Both the position numbers and the translations under genes were made by a program. From VYFG01 sp965221795 (GTDB taxonomy: Bacteria > Pseudomonadota > Gammaproteobacteria > Arenicellales > Poriferihabitantaceae), in assembly GCA_965221795.1 (NCBI GenBank), contig OZ244914.1, positions 2,604,001 through 2,668,000 of the forward strand: a stretch of 64,000 bases of DNA. The letters are read 5' to 3'. Below the pieces are notes generated by a model, which saw only the letters and a program-made list of their open reading frames with translations, did no database searches and was not told where the DNA came from. Positions 53,132 through 63,030 of this stretch are shown here, one piece after another (the first letter of the stretch is position 1; each line of letters starts with the position of its first letter).

Positions 53132-55579
53132 GTGGCCGTCAACCGGAATCAAGTCCCAGTGAATGCGCCGATTGTCGTCATTGGCGGAGGAGTGATCGGA
53201 CTGAGTGTGGCTTACCATCTGGGGCGTGCAGGAGCGGCGGATATCCTGCTGCTGGAGCGTAATCGGTTGGGAAGTGGTACGTCTTGGCATGCTGCCGGCA
53301 TTGTGGGACCGCTCCGGGCCTCCCGAAACCTGACCGATCTGGCTCAATATGGTGTAGATCTCTTCCGCCGTCTGGAAGACGAAACCGGTCAATCCACCGG
53401 GTATCGCCAGACCGGTGGGTACTGGCTGGCCGGCTCCGAACCGCGAATGGCGGAACTCAGACGGATGGCCTCTATCGGCAGGATGCAGAACCTGACCACC
53501 CAAATCCTGACCCGGTCTGCACTGAGCGAACAGGTTCCCCTGTTGGATGCCGGGGAATTGTTCGGTGCCCTGTGGGTGGCGGAAGATGGACAGGTGAATC
53601 CAGTGGACCTCTGTATGGCCTATGCCAGGGGTGCTCGTGCAGCGGGGGTGGAAATCCGCGAACAATCTGCGGTGCACGGCATCATCCGCCGGGGACATGA
53701 TGTGTCTGCCGTGGTGTTGGGTGATGGTCAGGTGACAGCGGCCCGTGCGGTTGTCAACTGTGGCGGGCTTTGGGCCCGGGCGTTGGGAGCTATGGTCGAT
53801 GTCGAGGTGCCACTGTGTGCAGTGGAACATATGTACATTGTCAGCGAACCGGTTGCGGAATTGCCGGATCCCTGTCCAATCCTGCGTGATCTCGACAGCG
53901 GTATCTATCTGAAAGGAGATGCCGGCAAGCTGGTACTGGGAATGTTCGAGTCTAATGCCCGCCTCTGGGATCCCGATTCGGTGAGTCTGGAGGCAGAGTA
54001 CCTCGAGTTTCCACTAGATTGGGATCATGCCGAACCGATGTTGGAAGCTGGTATTCGCCGGGTACCGCGATTGGCTGAACTGGGTATCTCCGGTTTTATC
54101 AACGGACCGGAAAGTTTTACTCCGGATACCCGTCAGATTATGGGGCGTGCACCGGGTCTGGCCAATTTCTATGTCGCGGCCGGTTTCAATTCCATTGGCA
54201 TCATGTCGTCGGCAGGAGTAGGACGAGCCATGGCCGAATGGATTCTCCAGGGGCGTCCGGCAAGAGAACTGTGGGCAGTAGACATCCAACGCTTCCTGCC
54301 CGGGGACAATGCCCCGGCATTTCTGGATTCCCGCATTCCGGAGTCGGTATACAATCAGTTCGATCTCCACTGGCCGTTCAAGCAAAACCGAACCGGCCGG
54401 AACCGGCAGAGAAGTGTCTGGCATGAGCAATTGGTGCGGCAGGGCGCAGTATTCGGTGCCCCGACTGGTTGGGAGCGCCCGCTTTGGTTTGCCACCGAAA
54501 AGCCGGAGAGGGTTTTTCGCTACAGCTATGGCCCCCAGTGCTGGTGGAATGCTGCTGCGCGTGAAGCGACCCGGTTGATGCATTCGGGAGCGGTGTTTGA
54601 ACTGTCTCCATTCAGCAAGTTTCTGGTCGAAGGCCGCCAAGTGACCGAACATCTTCAGCGACTGTGCACCAATCGACTGACGGTGCCACCGGGCCGTGTG
54701 GTCTACAGTCTTTGGCTCAATGAAGCAGGTGGTATTGAGGGCGAATGTACCCTGAACCATCTTGCGGATGATCGCTGGCTGATCATCACAGGTGCCGCTA
54801 CCCGGGTGAAAGATTATCATTACCTTCGGGAACATTTGCCTGCGACGGTGGCAGTCCGGGACATGACCGAGGCATTTGCGGTCTTGGGTATTATGGGGCC
54901 GGCGAGCGGGACATTGCTGGAATCGGTGGCACAAACGCAAAGTCATCAAAAGGCTTTTCCTTTTGCTTCTTCCAAATCAGTGGTGATCCAAGACGTCGAT
55001 GTGTGGGCCAGCCGCATCAGCTATGTGGGTGAAAGCGGTTGGGAATTGATGATTCCGGCGGAGCAGGCATGTCGGGTATTGGATACGATCACCGATCATA
55101 TGCAGTCGCTCGACATGGGATTTGCTGGCCACTTTTGCCTGGATGCCTGTCGACTGGAAAAGGGGCATGTACATTGGGGACATGATATTGGCCCTGACGA
55201 TAACCCGAAAAGTGCCGGCTTGATGTTTGCAGTACGGATGTCGGGAAGCTTTGATTTCATTGGCAAAAAGTCGCTTATCAATCAATCCGGGATGGATGGC
55301 CCGGTGATGCGACGCCGTCTCTATGAAGTATGTGCTTCGGAGCCACCCTTGATGCTCCATGATGAGCCCATTTGGTACGGAGACAAATGCGTAGGCCATA
55401 CCACTTCTGGTGGGATTGGCTTTCGTACCGGAAAGATCCTTTGCATGGGGTATGTTCAGGAAGTGCCAGATACTCAGGAAGAGAAACCATGGGAGGTGGA
55501 GGTTGCAGGAACGCCTTACCCCCTGCGAGTACTGGAGCGTGCTCCCTATGATCCGGATGGCAGGCGGATGCGAGCATGA
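53132..55579 (+). CDS. FAD-dependent dimethylglycine/sarcosine dehydrogenase-like protein with GcvT domain (1)
   Basis: This is an 815-residue two-part enzyme. Residues 1-400 form a DAO-type FAD oxidoreductase (VVIGGGVIGLSVAYHLGRAG). SGTSWHAAGIVGP contains the His that carries covalent FAD in dimethylglycine dehydrogenase. Residues about 430-800 form a GcvT-type tetrahydrofolate-binding domain (ISYVGESGWELMIPAEQA, LDACRLEKGHVHWGHDIGPD). It should oxidatively remove a methyl group from a tertiary or secondary amine and trap the carbon on tetrahydrofolate. The GTG at 53132 lies very close to the purine-rich aaaaggga; GTG 53159 is an alternative start. It follows the mttB-family gene by 40 bp and overlaps the next paralogue by four bases (ATGA). 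Confidence 0.88.
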   Translation: MAVNRNQVPVNAPIVVIGGGVIGLSVAYHLGRAGAADILLLERNRLGSGTSWHAAGIVGPLRASRNLTDLAQYGVDLFRRLEDETGQSTGYRQTGGYWLAGSEPRMAELRRMASIGRMQNLTTQILTRSALSEQVPLLDAGELFGALWVAEDGQVNPVDLCMAYARGARAAGVEIREQSAVHGIIRRGHDVSAVVLGDGQVTAARAVVNCGGLWARALGAMVDVEVPLCAVEHMYIVSEPVAELPDPCPILRDLDSGIYLKGDAGKLVLGMFESNARLWDPDSVSLEAEYLEFPLDWDHAEPMLEAGIRRVPRLAELGISGFINGPESFTPDTRQIMGRAPGLANFYVAAGFNSIGIMSSAGVGRAMAEWILQGRPARELWAVDIQRFLPGDNAPAFLDSRIPESVYNQFDLHWPFKQNRTGRNRQRSVWHEQLVRQGAVFGAPTGWERPLWFATEKPERVFRYSYGPQCWWNAAAREATRLMHSGAVFELSPFSKFLVEGRQVTEHLQRLCTNRLTVPPGRVVYSLWLNEAGGIEGECTLNHLADDRWLIITGAATRVKDYHYLREHLPATVAVRDMTEAFAVLGIMGPASGTLLESVAQTQSHQKAFPFASSKSVVIQDVDVWASRISYVGESGWELMIPAEQACRVLDTITDHMQSLDMGFAGHFCLDACRLEKGHVHWGHDIGPDDNPKSAGLMFAVRMSGSFDFIGKKSLINQSGMDGPVMRRRLYEVCASEPPLMLHDEPIWYGDKCVGHTTSGGIGFRTGKILCMGYVQEVPDTQEEKPWEVEVAGTPYPLRVLERAPYDPDGRRMRA

Positions 55580-57993
55580 CAATCAATACTCAGGTGGTGA
55601 TCATCGGCGGCGGCATCTATGGCTGCGGACTGTTGTTGCAGTTGGTAGAAAAAGGGTGGCGGGATGTCACCCTGGTCGAGAAGTCGGAATTAACGGCAGG
55701 TTCTACCTGGCATGCCGCCGGGTTCTGTACCCATTACAGTTTCAGTGCAACACACCTTTTTATGCGTCAGTACAGTACCGAGCTGTACCGAAAGCTGGAA
55801 GCAGAGGGGGTCGCACAAACGGGATACCATCGTTGTGGCGGGTTGCGGATTACGCATAAACCGGACCGGATGGATGAATTCCGGCATGGTATTTCTGTGG
55901 GCCGGCAGATGGGGATCGATTTTGCACTGGTCAGTCCGCAGGAGATTGCTCGGATTTTCCCGCTCATGAAGACGCAGGGGCTGATTGGTGGCCTCTACGA
56001 ACCGACAGATGGGTATGTCGATCCTTCTCAGACGACCCATGCGATGGCGCGTTTGGCGCGTGCTGGAGGAGCGCGGATCATTCTGCGGAACCCAGTCGAG
56101 TCCGTGGAAAAATATGCCTCGGGGGAATGGAACATTCGGACACCGCAGCATGAAATCAGGGCCGAGCAAGTGGTGATCGCCACTGGTTTCTGGGCCCATG
56201 AAGTCGGCAAGCTGTTTGCACTGGATCTGCCGATCACTCCCATGCTGCACCAATATCTGGTCACTGGGGACCATCCAGATATTGCGGCCTGCGAGCCTGA
56301 CAGCATCCCTCTGGTGCGACATCATGATGTCCAATGGTATACGCGGCGTGAGCGGGATGGACTGATCCTGGGGGCCTATGAAAGTGACCCCCGACCCTGG
56401 TCCGTAGATGGGGTTCCTAAGGCATTTGGGATGGAATTGTTGGAGCCGGAGCTCGACCGGGTCGCGGACCGGATGCAGGATGCCCTGAACCGTATTGATG
56501 CCCTGGCCGAAGCCGGAATTCGTACGGTGATCCATGGGCCCGTAAGCTATTGTGCGGATGGCCAGCCTCTGATTGGCCCGGCTCCAGGACTTCCGAATGT
56601 CTGGCTCGCGTGTGGTAGTGGGTTTGGGATTGGGGAAGGGGCCGGGGCCGGTAAGCTCCTGGCCGAATGGATGGTAGAGGGTTGCCCTCCTATGCATATG
56701 GGGATATTCGATCCCCGACGATTCGGCGATTACGCCGACCGTGCCTACCGGCTGGACAAGGCAAGGGAGACCTTTGCTTTGCAGTTTGCTACGCACTATC
56801 CGCTGGAGGAAAGACCGGCTGGGCGACCCCGGAAAATGACGCCGATCCATGACCAGTTGGAACGGGCGGGGGCACGTTTTGGTTGTGTTCATGGATGGGA
56901 ACGAGCGAATTGGTTCGCGGTTCATCACGAATCCCAGACCCTGAGTTTCCAGCGCACAGAATGGTTCGATGCCGTAGCACAGGAAGTTCGGTCGGTCACT
57001 ACCCATGGCGGTGTCATTGATTTGTCGGGCTTCAGTAAATTTCTGGTCAAGGGCCGGGACTCGATGGCTTTCCTGGATTCCCTATTCGCCAATCGCATGC
57101 CATCTCGAGCCGGAGACATTCGGCTTTGTCATTGCCTGAACCAAAAAGGGACGGTGGAATGTGAATTCACCGTTACCCTGCTGGAAGACGGGTCCTATTA
57201 CCTGATTGCGGCGGCGGCAGCAGCGATCCACCACCTTGACTGGCTCCGGAATCATTTACCTCGTGGTGCCGATGTTACCATTGAGAACGTGACCGAATCC
57301 CGGGGAGTTCTTGGTCTCTGTGGTCCCAATTCCCGGGGAATTTTGCAGCAGCTTACACATACAGACCTGCAGACCATGGCATTTCCCTGGTTGTCCGCGA
57401 GAACCATTGAGGTGGCTGGAAAACCTCTGTTGGCTCTGCGTGTCAGTTATACCGGAGAACTGGGTTGGGAGCTGCATCATGACATCGGGGATCAGGTTGC
57501 ACTCTATGCGGCCCTGAAATCGGTGAGCGGTATGGAAGGTCCGGTCGACTTCGGGTTTTATGCCATGAACAGTATGCGCATGGAAAAGGCATTCAAGGCC
57601 TGGGGCAGTGAACTGACCGTGGAAAATACTGCATGGGAACTGGGGTTGGACCGGTATGTTTGCCTGTCTGGGCGGGATTTCATAGGTCGCTCTGCGCTCA
57701 TCAGGCAACGGGATGAGGGAGTGTTACGCCAATTGTATTTCGCGGCAGTGGATAACCCGGATATCGACATTATTGGCGGCGAGGCGGTGTATCTCGGCGA
57801 TGAGCGGGTTGGGGTGGCGGTGTCCGGGGCCTATGGACATCGGGTGGATTTGAACTTGTCATTCCTGCTTTTGCCCGTGGATCGGGTGGCTTCGGGTGCC
57901 TTGTTTGCCATCGAGATGCTTGGGCGTATGTTTCCAGTGCACCTGTTGGAGGGACCGGCCTTCGACCCCTACAGTCGATTGCCTTGTCGGTAG
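55576..57993 (+). CDS. FAD-dependent dimethylglycine/sarcosine dehydrogenase-like protein with GcvT domain (2)
   Basis: This 805-residue paralogue of the upstream gene has the same order of domains: FAD fold (VVIIGGGIYGCGLLLQLVEK), covalent-FAD His region GSTWHAAGFCTHYSFSATHL, and a GcvT-like half (VSYTGELGWELHHDI, MNSMRMEKAFKAWGSELTVE). The ATG overlaps the upstream stop, so both are made together. Two paralogues in tandem fit successive oxidation steps such as dimethylglycine to sarcosine to glycine. The order of action cannot be fixed from sequence. The gene is intact and no downstream gene is coupled. Confidence 0.88.
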   Translation: MTINTQVVIIGGGIYGCGLLLQLVEKGWRDVTLVEKSELTAGSTWHAAGFCTHYSFSATHLFMRQYSTELYRKLEAEGVAQTGYHRCGGLRITHKPDRMDEFRHGISVGRQMGIDFALVSPQEIARIFPLMKTQGLIGGLYEPTDGYVDPSQTTHAMARLARAGGARIILRNPVESVEKYASGEWNIRTPQHEIRAEQVVIATGFWAHEVGKLFALDLPITPMLHQYLVTGDHPDIAACEPDSIPLVRHHDVQWYTRRERDGLILGAYESDPRPWSVDGVPKAFGMELLEPELDRVADRMQDALNRIDALAEAGIRTVIHGPVSYCADGQPLIGPAPGLPNVWLACGSGFGIGEGAGAGKLLAEWMVEGCPPMHMGIFDPRRFGDYADRAYRLDKARETFALQFATHYPLEERPAGRPRKMTPIHDQLERAGARFGCVHGWERANWFAVHHESQTLSFQRTEWFDAVAQEVRSVTTHGGVIDLSGFSKFLVKGRDSMAFLDSLFANRMPSRAGDIRLCHCLNQKGTVECEFTVTLLEDGSYYLIAAAAAAIHHLDWLRNHLPRGADVTIENVTESRGVLGLCGPNSRGILQQLTHTDLQTMAFPWLSARTIEVAGKPLLALRVSYTGELGWELHHDIGDQVALYAALKSVSGMEGPVDFGFYAMNSMRMEKAFKAWGSELTVENTAWELGLDRYVCLSGRDFIGRSALIRQRDEGVLRQLYFAAVDNPDIDIIGGEAVYLGDERVGVAVSGAYGHRVDLNLSFLLLPVDRVASGALFAIEMLGRMFPVHLLEGPAFDPYSRLPCR

Positions 57994-58390
57994 TGTGGTA
58001 CCGGCATGGTCGTTCAAGGTAAGGAACATGCGGGAGCGTCTTTGTGTTGCCGGACCAGATATCGGGTATCCTTTCGCCGCAGCGACCGTTCCCTGCGGCA
58101 TGCACAAGGGCGGAACCGATTGCACTTCGGACTGGACCCGGGGAATACAAAAGTGACTGATCCCATGAAAACCCCCGCCTTTCCGAGGGTTTCGCTGGAA
58201 GAACATGCCGTAGACGGCGGACGGTTCGGCAACTCCGGGGAAAACTGCCGACACGGACTGATCAGCGAAGTCGGATCGGTCCCATGATCCCCCGCCATCG
58301 CCAAACGGGGTCGCGGTGATCGTCGGATATGCAGGGTATCCCATGTTATCTGGTGAGCCCATTCCCTTTGGGGTTGCAAAATCCAAGCTT
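57994..58390. other. 397-bp region with an IS30 end relic
   Basis: No intact gene. At about 58118 the sequence attgcacttcggactg matches the right terminal repeat of the IS30 element at 26546, and cccggggaatac just downstream parallels cccggggtatac there. It is probably a solo IS30 end between convergent transcription units. Confidence 0.5.
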
Positions 58391-59773
58391 CTATACATTG
58401 AGCAGAAGATGCTCCCGTTCCCAAGCACTGATCACATTGAGAAAAGTATTGTACTCATGATGCTTGATACTCGCGTATAGCTTGATGAAACGATCTCCCA
58501 ATAGCTCTTTCAAGGGAGCGCAATCCAGCAGGCTGTTGACTGCTTCTCGCAAAGTATGAGGCAGCTGACTCTCGGCACCATAGGCATTGGTATGGACCGG
58601 GGAGGATGGTTTGATCTGTTCCATCATGCCGAGGTACCCACAGGCGAGTGATGCAGCAATGGCAAGGTATGGATTGACATCTGCTCCCGCAATGCGATTT
58701 TCCACTCGCCTTGATTGGGGAGTGGAAACCGGGACCCGGAGTCCCGCGGTACGATTATCATATCCCCAAGCAGTATTGATGGGGGTTCCCCATTTGTCAG
58801 GGGCCAGTCGCCGGTAGGAGTTTACGTTGGGCGCTATCAACGCCATCGCGGCTGGCAAGTATTTCTGTAACCCCCCGATATGCCAATGGAACAGCCGACT
58901 TTCGGTACCCCGGGTCGTGGAGAAAATATTTCGCCCATCCTCCGTATCCTCCACGCTTTGGTGGATATGCAGCGCGCTCCCCGGTTCTCCCTCCATCGGG
59001 GCGGCCATGAAGGTTGCATAGATTTTGCGGCGCATCGCGACTTCCCGTAGTCCCCGTTTGAACAGGAATACCTGGTCCGCCAGGTCCATCGGGTCGCCAT
59101 GAAGCAGGTTGATCTCCATCTGTGCGGTACCGGATTCATGAATGAGAGTCTCAATACCGATTTCCTGAATGTCGCAGTAATCGTACAGGTCCTCAAACAA
59201 TGGCTCAAATTCGTTGACGGCATCGACACTGAACGCCTGTCGTCCGCTCTCCGCGCGGCCGGATCGGCCCACAGGAGGCTCCAGAGGGTAATCCGGGTCC
59301 GTATTCGGCTTCACCAGATAAAATTCCACTTCCGGAGCTACGACCGCTTTCCAATTCTGGGCGGCATACAGATCCAGTACCTTGCGCAGTACTTGACGCG
59401 GTGCGATATCCACCGGCGATCCATCGAAGTAGAAGCAATCATGGATGATGACCGCACTGGGGTCGTCGGTATTCGGGACCAGACGAACCGTGCCGGGGTC
59501 GGGCTTGAGAAAAATGTCGCTGTCCGTATCTCCCAACACATCCCACTGCGAAGGGTAATTCCCATCCACTGTTTGCGCAAAAATGGTCTCCGGCAAACGG
59601 ATTCCCACCTCGTCCTGGTATTTCTTGGCCGGCAGGATCTTGCCCTTTGCGGCCCCTGCCATGTCCGGTATAACCGCTTCAATCTCTTCAATGTGGTTTT
59701 CGTCCAACCAGTTACGGAGCTGGTTGGGTAGTCGGGCAGTAGTGGGCTTTTGGGGGCGGGTGGCTGTTGGCAT
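58391..59773 (-). CDS. puuA: Glutamine synthetase-family gamma-glutamylpolyamine synthetase-like (PuuA-like)
   Basis: This is a protein of about 460 residues of the GS superfamily, starting at the internal ATG (MPTATRPQKPTTARLP) because the 71 codons upstream look non-coding. It has DMAGAAKGKILPAKKY in the N-terminal β-grasp. The metal and substrate ligands are in VVAPEVEFYLVKPNTDPDYP, HESGTAQMEINLLHGDP and PGSALHIHQS, and the ATP-binding APNVNSYRRL and NRTAGLRVPVS follow. This matches Pseudomonas SpuI/E. coli PuuA-type enzymes rather than GlnA. These ligate glutamate to putrescine or other polyamines. The divergent neighbour at 60108 is PuuB-like, which supports polyamine breakdown. A γ-glutamylmethylamide synthetase role is a less likely alternative. 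Confidence 0.82.
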   Translation of the reverse strand: MPTATRPQKPTTARLPNQLRNWLDENHIEEIEAVIPDMAGAAKGKILPAKKYQDEVGIRLPETIFAQTVDGNYPSQWDVLGDTDSDIFLKPDPGTVRLVPNTDDPSAVIIHDCFYFDGSPVDIAPRQVLRKVLDLYAAQNWKAVVAPEVEFYLVKPNTDPDYPLEPPVGRSGRAESGRQAFSVDAVNEFEPLFEDLYDYCDIQEIGIETLIHESGTAQMEINLLHGDPMDLADQVFLFKRGLREVAMRRKIYATFMAAPMEGEPGSALHIHQSVEDTEDGRNIFSTTRGTESRLFHWHIGGLQKYLPAAMALIAPNVNSYRRLAPDKWGTPINTAWGYDNRTAGLRVPVSTPQSRRVENRIAGADVNPYLAIAASLACGYLGMMEQIKPSSPVHTNAYGAESQLPHTLREAVNSLLDCAPLKELLGDRFIKLYASIKHHEYNTFLNVISAWEREHLLLNV

Positions 59774-60107
59774 GTTGAATCCTGGTGAATGATGTGAAAT
59801 GAGAAAGCAAGTCCCTTGGCGTGTTCGAAAGCTGCCATGAGCCGGCAGGAAATGATGGGTGTCCACAGTGCATTGGGTGAATGGATGATAGAGGGGCGCA
59901 GGCAAGAAGGTCAAGGCAATAGAGGGCAGACTGCCGGCAGGATCTCCTTTGCGGCCAAGATTTCGGGTTTTCTTCGGGAGATGCAAAACCGATCATAGCA
60001 GCCAATTGTCGAGCCTGATCTGTGGCATATTCACATCTGCCGGGCACGCCGATGGCTCATCCGGCCGACTACCAACCGAATTATGACGACCATAGAGATG
60101 ATGCCCC

Positions 60108-61403
60108 ATGAACCGGCAAGACCGTGAAACGGCTCAATCGTGGTATGAAGCCAGTCGCCGCTATCACATTGAGGCCAGACTCTTGTGCGGGAATCGCAAA
60201 GTTGATGTCGCAGTGATCGGTGGAGGATTGACTGGCACCTCCACCGCCCTTTGCCTGGCAGAGCGCGGGATCCAGGTGGCCCTGCTGGAATCACGCCATT
60301 TTGGCTGGGGGGCATCGGGTCGTAGCGGCGGACAGATCATCGCCGGCTATTCCTGCGGACAGGAAACACTGGAAAAGCTGGTGGGTATGGATACGGCCCG
60401 GGAACTCTGGCAGCACAGCCTGGCGGCACTGGACTACACCCGTGAACGGATCCGGCGGCATGACATCGACTGTGACCTCAGGCAAGGATACCTGCATGTG
60501 GGTGTCAAGCCACGCCATGCCCGGGAACTGCAGAAGTGGGCCGAGCATCTCGAAACCGTCTATGACTGTCCTGCACTGGAGTACCTGCCCAAGGAAAAAC
60601 TACGCCACCAACTGCAGTCAGAGCTTTATACTGCCGGGGTGTCGGATTCCCTCAGTGGACATCTGCATCCACTCAACTATACCCTGGGTCTGGTCCAGGC
60701 TGCCGAAGGGGCCGGTGTGGAGCTCTACCAGAACGCTACGGTAGACCGTGTGGTCCATGGCAGTGGTGGTAAGATCAAGGTGGAGACCGTCGATGGGCAG
60801 ATTCAATGTGACCATGTGGTGTATGCCTGCAATGCCTATCTGGATCAGGTTCATACCGGGCTGCGCCGTTCCATCATGCCGGTGGGCACTTATATTGTGG
60901 CATCGGAACCACTAGGAGAATCCCTCGCCACCGAGTTGATCCCGCAGGATGTCGCGGTTGCGGATACCAACTTCGTGTTGGATTATTATCGATTGTCGGC
61001 CGATACAAGAATGCTGTTTGGTGGCCGGGTCAGCTATTCGACACTGGAACCCTTGCGGCTCAGCGAGTCCCTCCGCAAGCGCATGTTGCGGGTCTTTCCG
61101 CAACTCGCCGGAGTCCGAATGGAGTATGCCTGGGGTGGGTTTGTAGCGATTACCCGCAACCGGGCCCCTCATATCGGCTGTTTGCGAGGTAACGTCTTTT
61201 ATGCTCAGGGCTATTCCGGGCAAGGAATGGCACTGTCGGGATATGCCGGTTCCTTGATCGCGGAAGCCATCATGGGCGACCACGGAAATCTAGCCTGTTT
61301 CACCCGCATCCCCCATAAGGATTTTCCGGGTGGTCCGGGGATGCGTACGCCGATGTTGGTCATGGCCATGGCCTATCACCGCTTACTGGACAAGCTCTGG
61401 TGA
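60108..61403 (+). CDS. puuB: FAD-dependent gamma-glutamylputrescine oxidase-like (PuuB-like)
   Basis: This 431-residue DAO-family flavoprotein has VDVAVIGGGLTGTSTALCLA near residue 30, the PuuB-typical GWGASGRSGGQIIAGYSCGQ, and the C-terminal TRNRAPHIGCLRGNVFYAQG and SGQGMALSGYAGSLIAEAI. In E. coli PuuB oxidises γ-glutamylputrescine to the aldehyde, releasing ammonia and H2O2. It is transcribed away from the PuuA-like gene across 334 bp that contain both promoters. Aldehyde dehydrogenase (puuC) and hydrolase (puuD) genes are not in the window. No anomalies are seen. Confidence 0.87.
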   Translation: MNRQDRETAQSWYEASRRYHIEARLLCGNRKVDVAVIGGGLTGTSTALCLAERGIQVALLESRHFGWGASGRSGGQIIAGYSCGQETLEKLVGMDTARELWQHSLAALDYTRERIRRHDIDCDLRQGYLHVGVKPRHARELQKWAEHLETVYDCPALEYLPKEKLRHQLQSELYTAGVSDSLSGHLHPLNYTLGLVQAAEGAGVELYQNATVDRVVHGSGGKIKVETVDGQIQCDHVVYACNAYLDQVHTGLRRSIMPVGTYIVASEPLGESLATELIPQDVAVADTNFVLDYYRLSADTRMLFGGRVSYSTLEPLRLSESLRKRMLRVFPQLAGVRMEYAWGGFVAITRNRAPHIGCLRGNVFYAQGYSGQGMALSGYAGSLIAEAIMGDHGNLACFTRIPHKDFPGGPGMRTPMLVMAMAYHRLLDKLW

Positions 61404-61539
61404 CCATGATGGAGCTTGATTTCTGGTGGGGAGTGGGAATCCGAATATGCTCTCACAAGACCAGGTGTTTTGCTCCATGGGTTTTTCGGGCTCAGGGGAC
61501 GAAAAATGAGGAAGTGGCCTGCTTGGTTTTTTTGGCCTT

Positions 61540-62484
61540 GTGACGACTGAGCACGACAGCCCGGCGGTTCGAATCACCATGGCCGGTCCAGAGGATGCGG
61601 GCCAGCGCATCGACAACTTTCTGCGGAAAGTGCTGAAGGGAGTGCCTAAAACCCGTATCTATCGCGCTCTTCGCAAGGGAGAGGTACGGGTGAATGGACA
61701 GCGGGTTCGCCCTCATTATCACCTTGTGGACGGTGACCGGGTGCGAATTCCACCGATTCGTCACAGCGTTGACGGCAAATCACCGGTTATACCGGAAAAG
61801 CTGCTGGACCGGTTGCCTATACTATATGAGGACTCCGACCTCATCGTGCTGGACAAACCTGCAGGTTTGGCCGTTCATGGGGGCACTGGGATGGCTTATG
61901 GGTTGATCGAGGCACTCAGGCAGCTGCGCCCGGATCTGGGGTTTCTGGAATTGGTTCATCGACTTGATCGGGAAACATCCGGATGTCTTATGGTGGCCCG
62001 GAGACGGCCGGCGTTGGTCGCGTTGCAACGGCAATTGGCAGAGCATCGGGAGATCCGCAAACACTATCTGGCCCTGGTCCAGGGGAATCTACCCGCAAAC
62101 AATATCTTGCGCATCCAGGATCCCTTGTTGCCGAGGCGCGGCAAGGACCGGCGTACACGAGTCGTGGTAGCTGTGGATGGACAGCCGGCTCACACCGTGA
62201 TTCGGGTGCGTCAGGCGTTTGCGGAGGTCACGTTGGTAGATGTCGAACTATGCACCGGGCGAATGCATCAGGCACGTGTTCATCTGGCACATCGGGGGCA
62301 TCCGGTTGCAGGAGACCGCCTGTATGGATGTGACATACTCAATCGACATCTGCAGGGCTTGGGCCTTGGCCGATTGTTCTTGCATGCCGAACGGCTTCGA
62401 ATCCTTCATCCGACCCGAAAACAGCAGATGGATTTTTTTGCTCCCTTGCCAGCCTCACTTCGTTCACTGCTTGCCGACCTGTAA
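61540..62484 (+). CDS. rluC: 23S rRNA pseudouridine synthase RluC
   Basis: This 314-residue protein starts at GTG 61540. An S4 RNA-binding domain (QRIDNFLRKVLKGVPKTRIY, RKGEVRVNGQRVRP) is followed by the RluA-type catalytic domain with catalytic Asp in ELVHRLDRETSGCLMVARR. The C-terminal LCTGRMHQARVHLAHRGHPV and GDRLYG are typical. RluC modifies U955, U2504 and U2580 of 23S rRNA in E. coli, and the S4 domain separates it from RluA. It stands alone; the usual neighbour rne is not adjacent. A region of transposon debris follows. Confidence 0.93.
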   Translation: MTTEHDSPAVRITMAGPEDAGQRIDNFLRKVLKGVPKTRIYRALRKGEVRVNGQRVRPHYHLVDGDRVRIPPIRHSVDGKSPVIPEKLLDRLPILYEDSDLIVLDKPAGLAVHGGTGMAYGLIEALRQLRPDLGFLELVHRLDRETSGCLMVARRRPALVALQRQLAEHREIRKHYLALVQGNLPANNILRIQDPLLPRRGKDRRTRVVVAVDGQPAHTVIRVRQAFAEVTLVDVELCTGRMHQARVHLAHRGHPVAGDRLYGCDILNRHLQGLGLGRLFLHAERLRILHPTRKQQMDFFAPLPASLRSLLADL

Positions 62485-62515
62485 TGGATTGGATCGGTGG
62501 ATACTTTTGCGGTTG

Positions 62516-62615
62516 CGAGCAAGGCGTTTTTCGACATGGTGGGCGTATTCGCCGAGTTCGAGATCAACTTGCTTCGGGAGCGGTAGGCTGAAGGGGTCCG
62601 GGTCGCTCGGTAACG
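62516..62615 (+). pseudogene. Serine resolvase fragment
   Basis: The frame reads SKAFFDMVGVFAEFEINLLR, matching the GKLFFxxLGAxAEFERxLIRER stretch of Tn3-type resolvases, then hits a stop where relatives continue. Only this helix remains. Confidence 0.55.
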
Positions 62616-62689
62616 GAGGATGTGAAGGAAGCGTCAGGGTACACCTATGCCTGGTCCACTTGCCCCCGGGAACTGGAGAACTGAACTGA

Positions 62690-62790
62690 GCTCTGCCGGT
62701 GCGGCTTCGCGGACATGGAAGGCGTGGTCGAACGGGTGGTGCCGGACAACCTCCGGTCGGGGGCGAAGAACGATTGCAGTCTTTGGCATG
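62690..62790 (+). pseudogene. IS21-family IstA-like transposase fragment
   Basis: CGFADMEGVVERVVPDNLRS resembles the FxxxGGVPxxLVPDNLKSAV core of IstA transposases, including the catalytic Asp in PDNL. It is flanked by unrelated sequence, so it is a short remnant. Confidence 0.45.
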
Positions 62791-63030
62791 CGCTGTAGCT
62801 ACAACGCGATCACATACTGATATTGATCTCAATTTCGCACCAACGTCAACCTTCAGTCCGCAAGTGTATTCTGCCATACCCTCGCCTTGATACACCTTGA
62901 TGATTCTTGAGAGTATGGCCTTATTTTATTCAGATTCTAGTTTCTTTAATCAAGTTATTCGAGGTGCCCACAAGTTTTGTCTGGACGCAAGTTAGGGTAG
63001 AACCGTTCCGGGTTGGTTTCGAGGAACCAC

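Noticed and set aside
52688..53830. 380-codon open frame on the minus strand
   Set aside because: Antisense to the mttB-family and first dehydrogenase genes; no family pattern.
55690..57006. 438-codon open frame on the minus strand
   Set aside because: It lies wholly inside the second FAD-GcvT gene, which is conserved over its full length on the plus strand.
58391..59773. Classical glutamine synthetase GlnA or γ-glutamylmethylamide synthetase
   Set aside because: Motifs such as VVAPEVEFYLVKPNTDPDYP and HESGTAQMEINLLHGDP, and the divergent PuuB-like gene, fit γ-glutamylpolyamine synthetases better.
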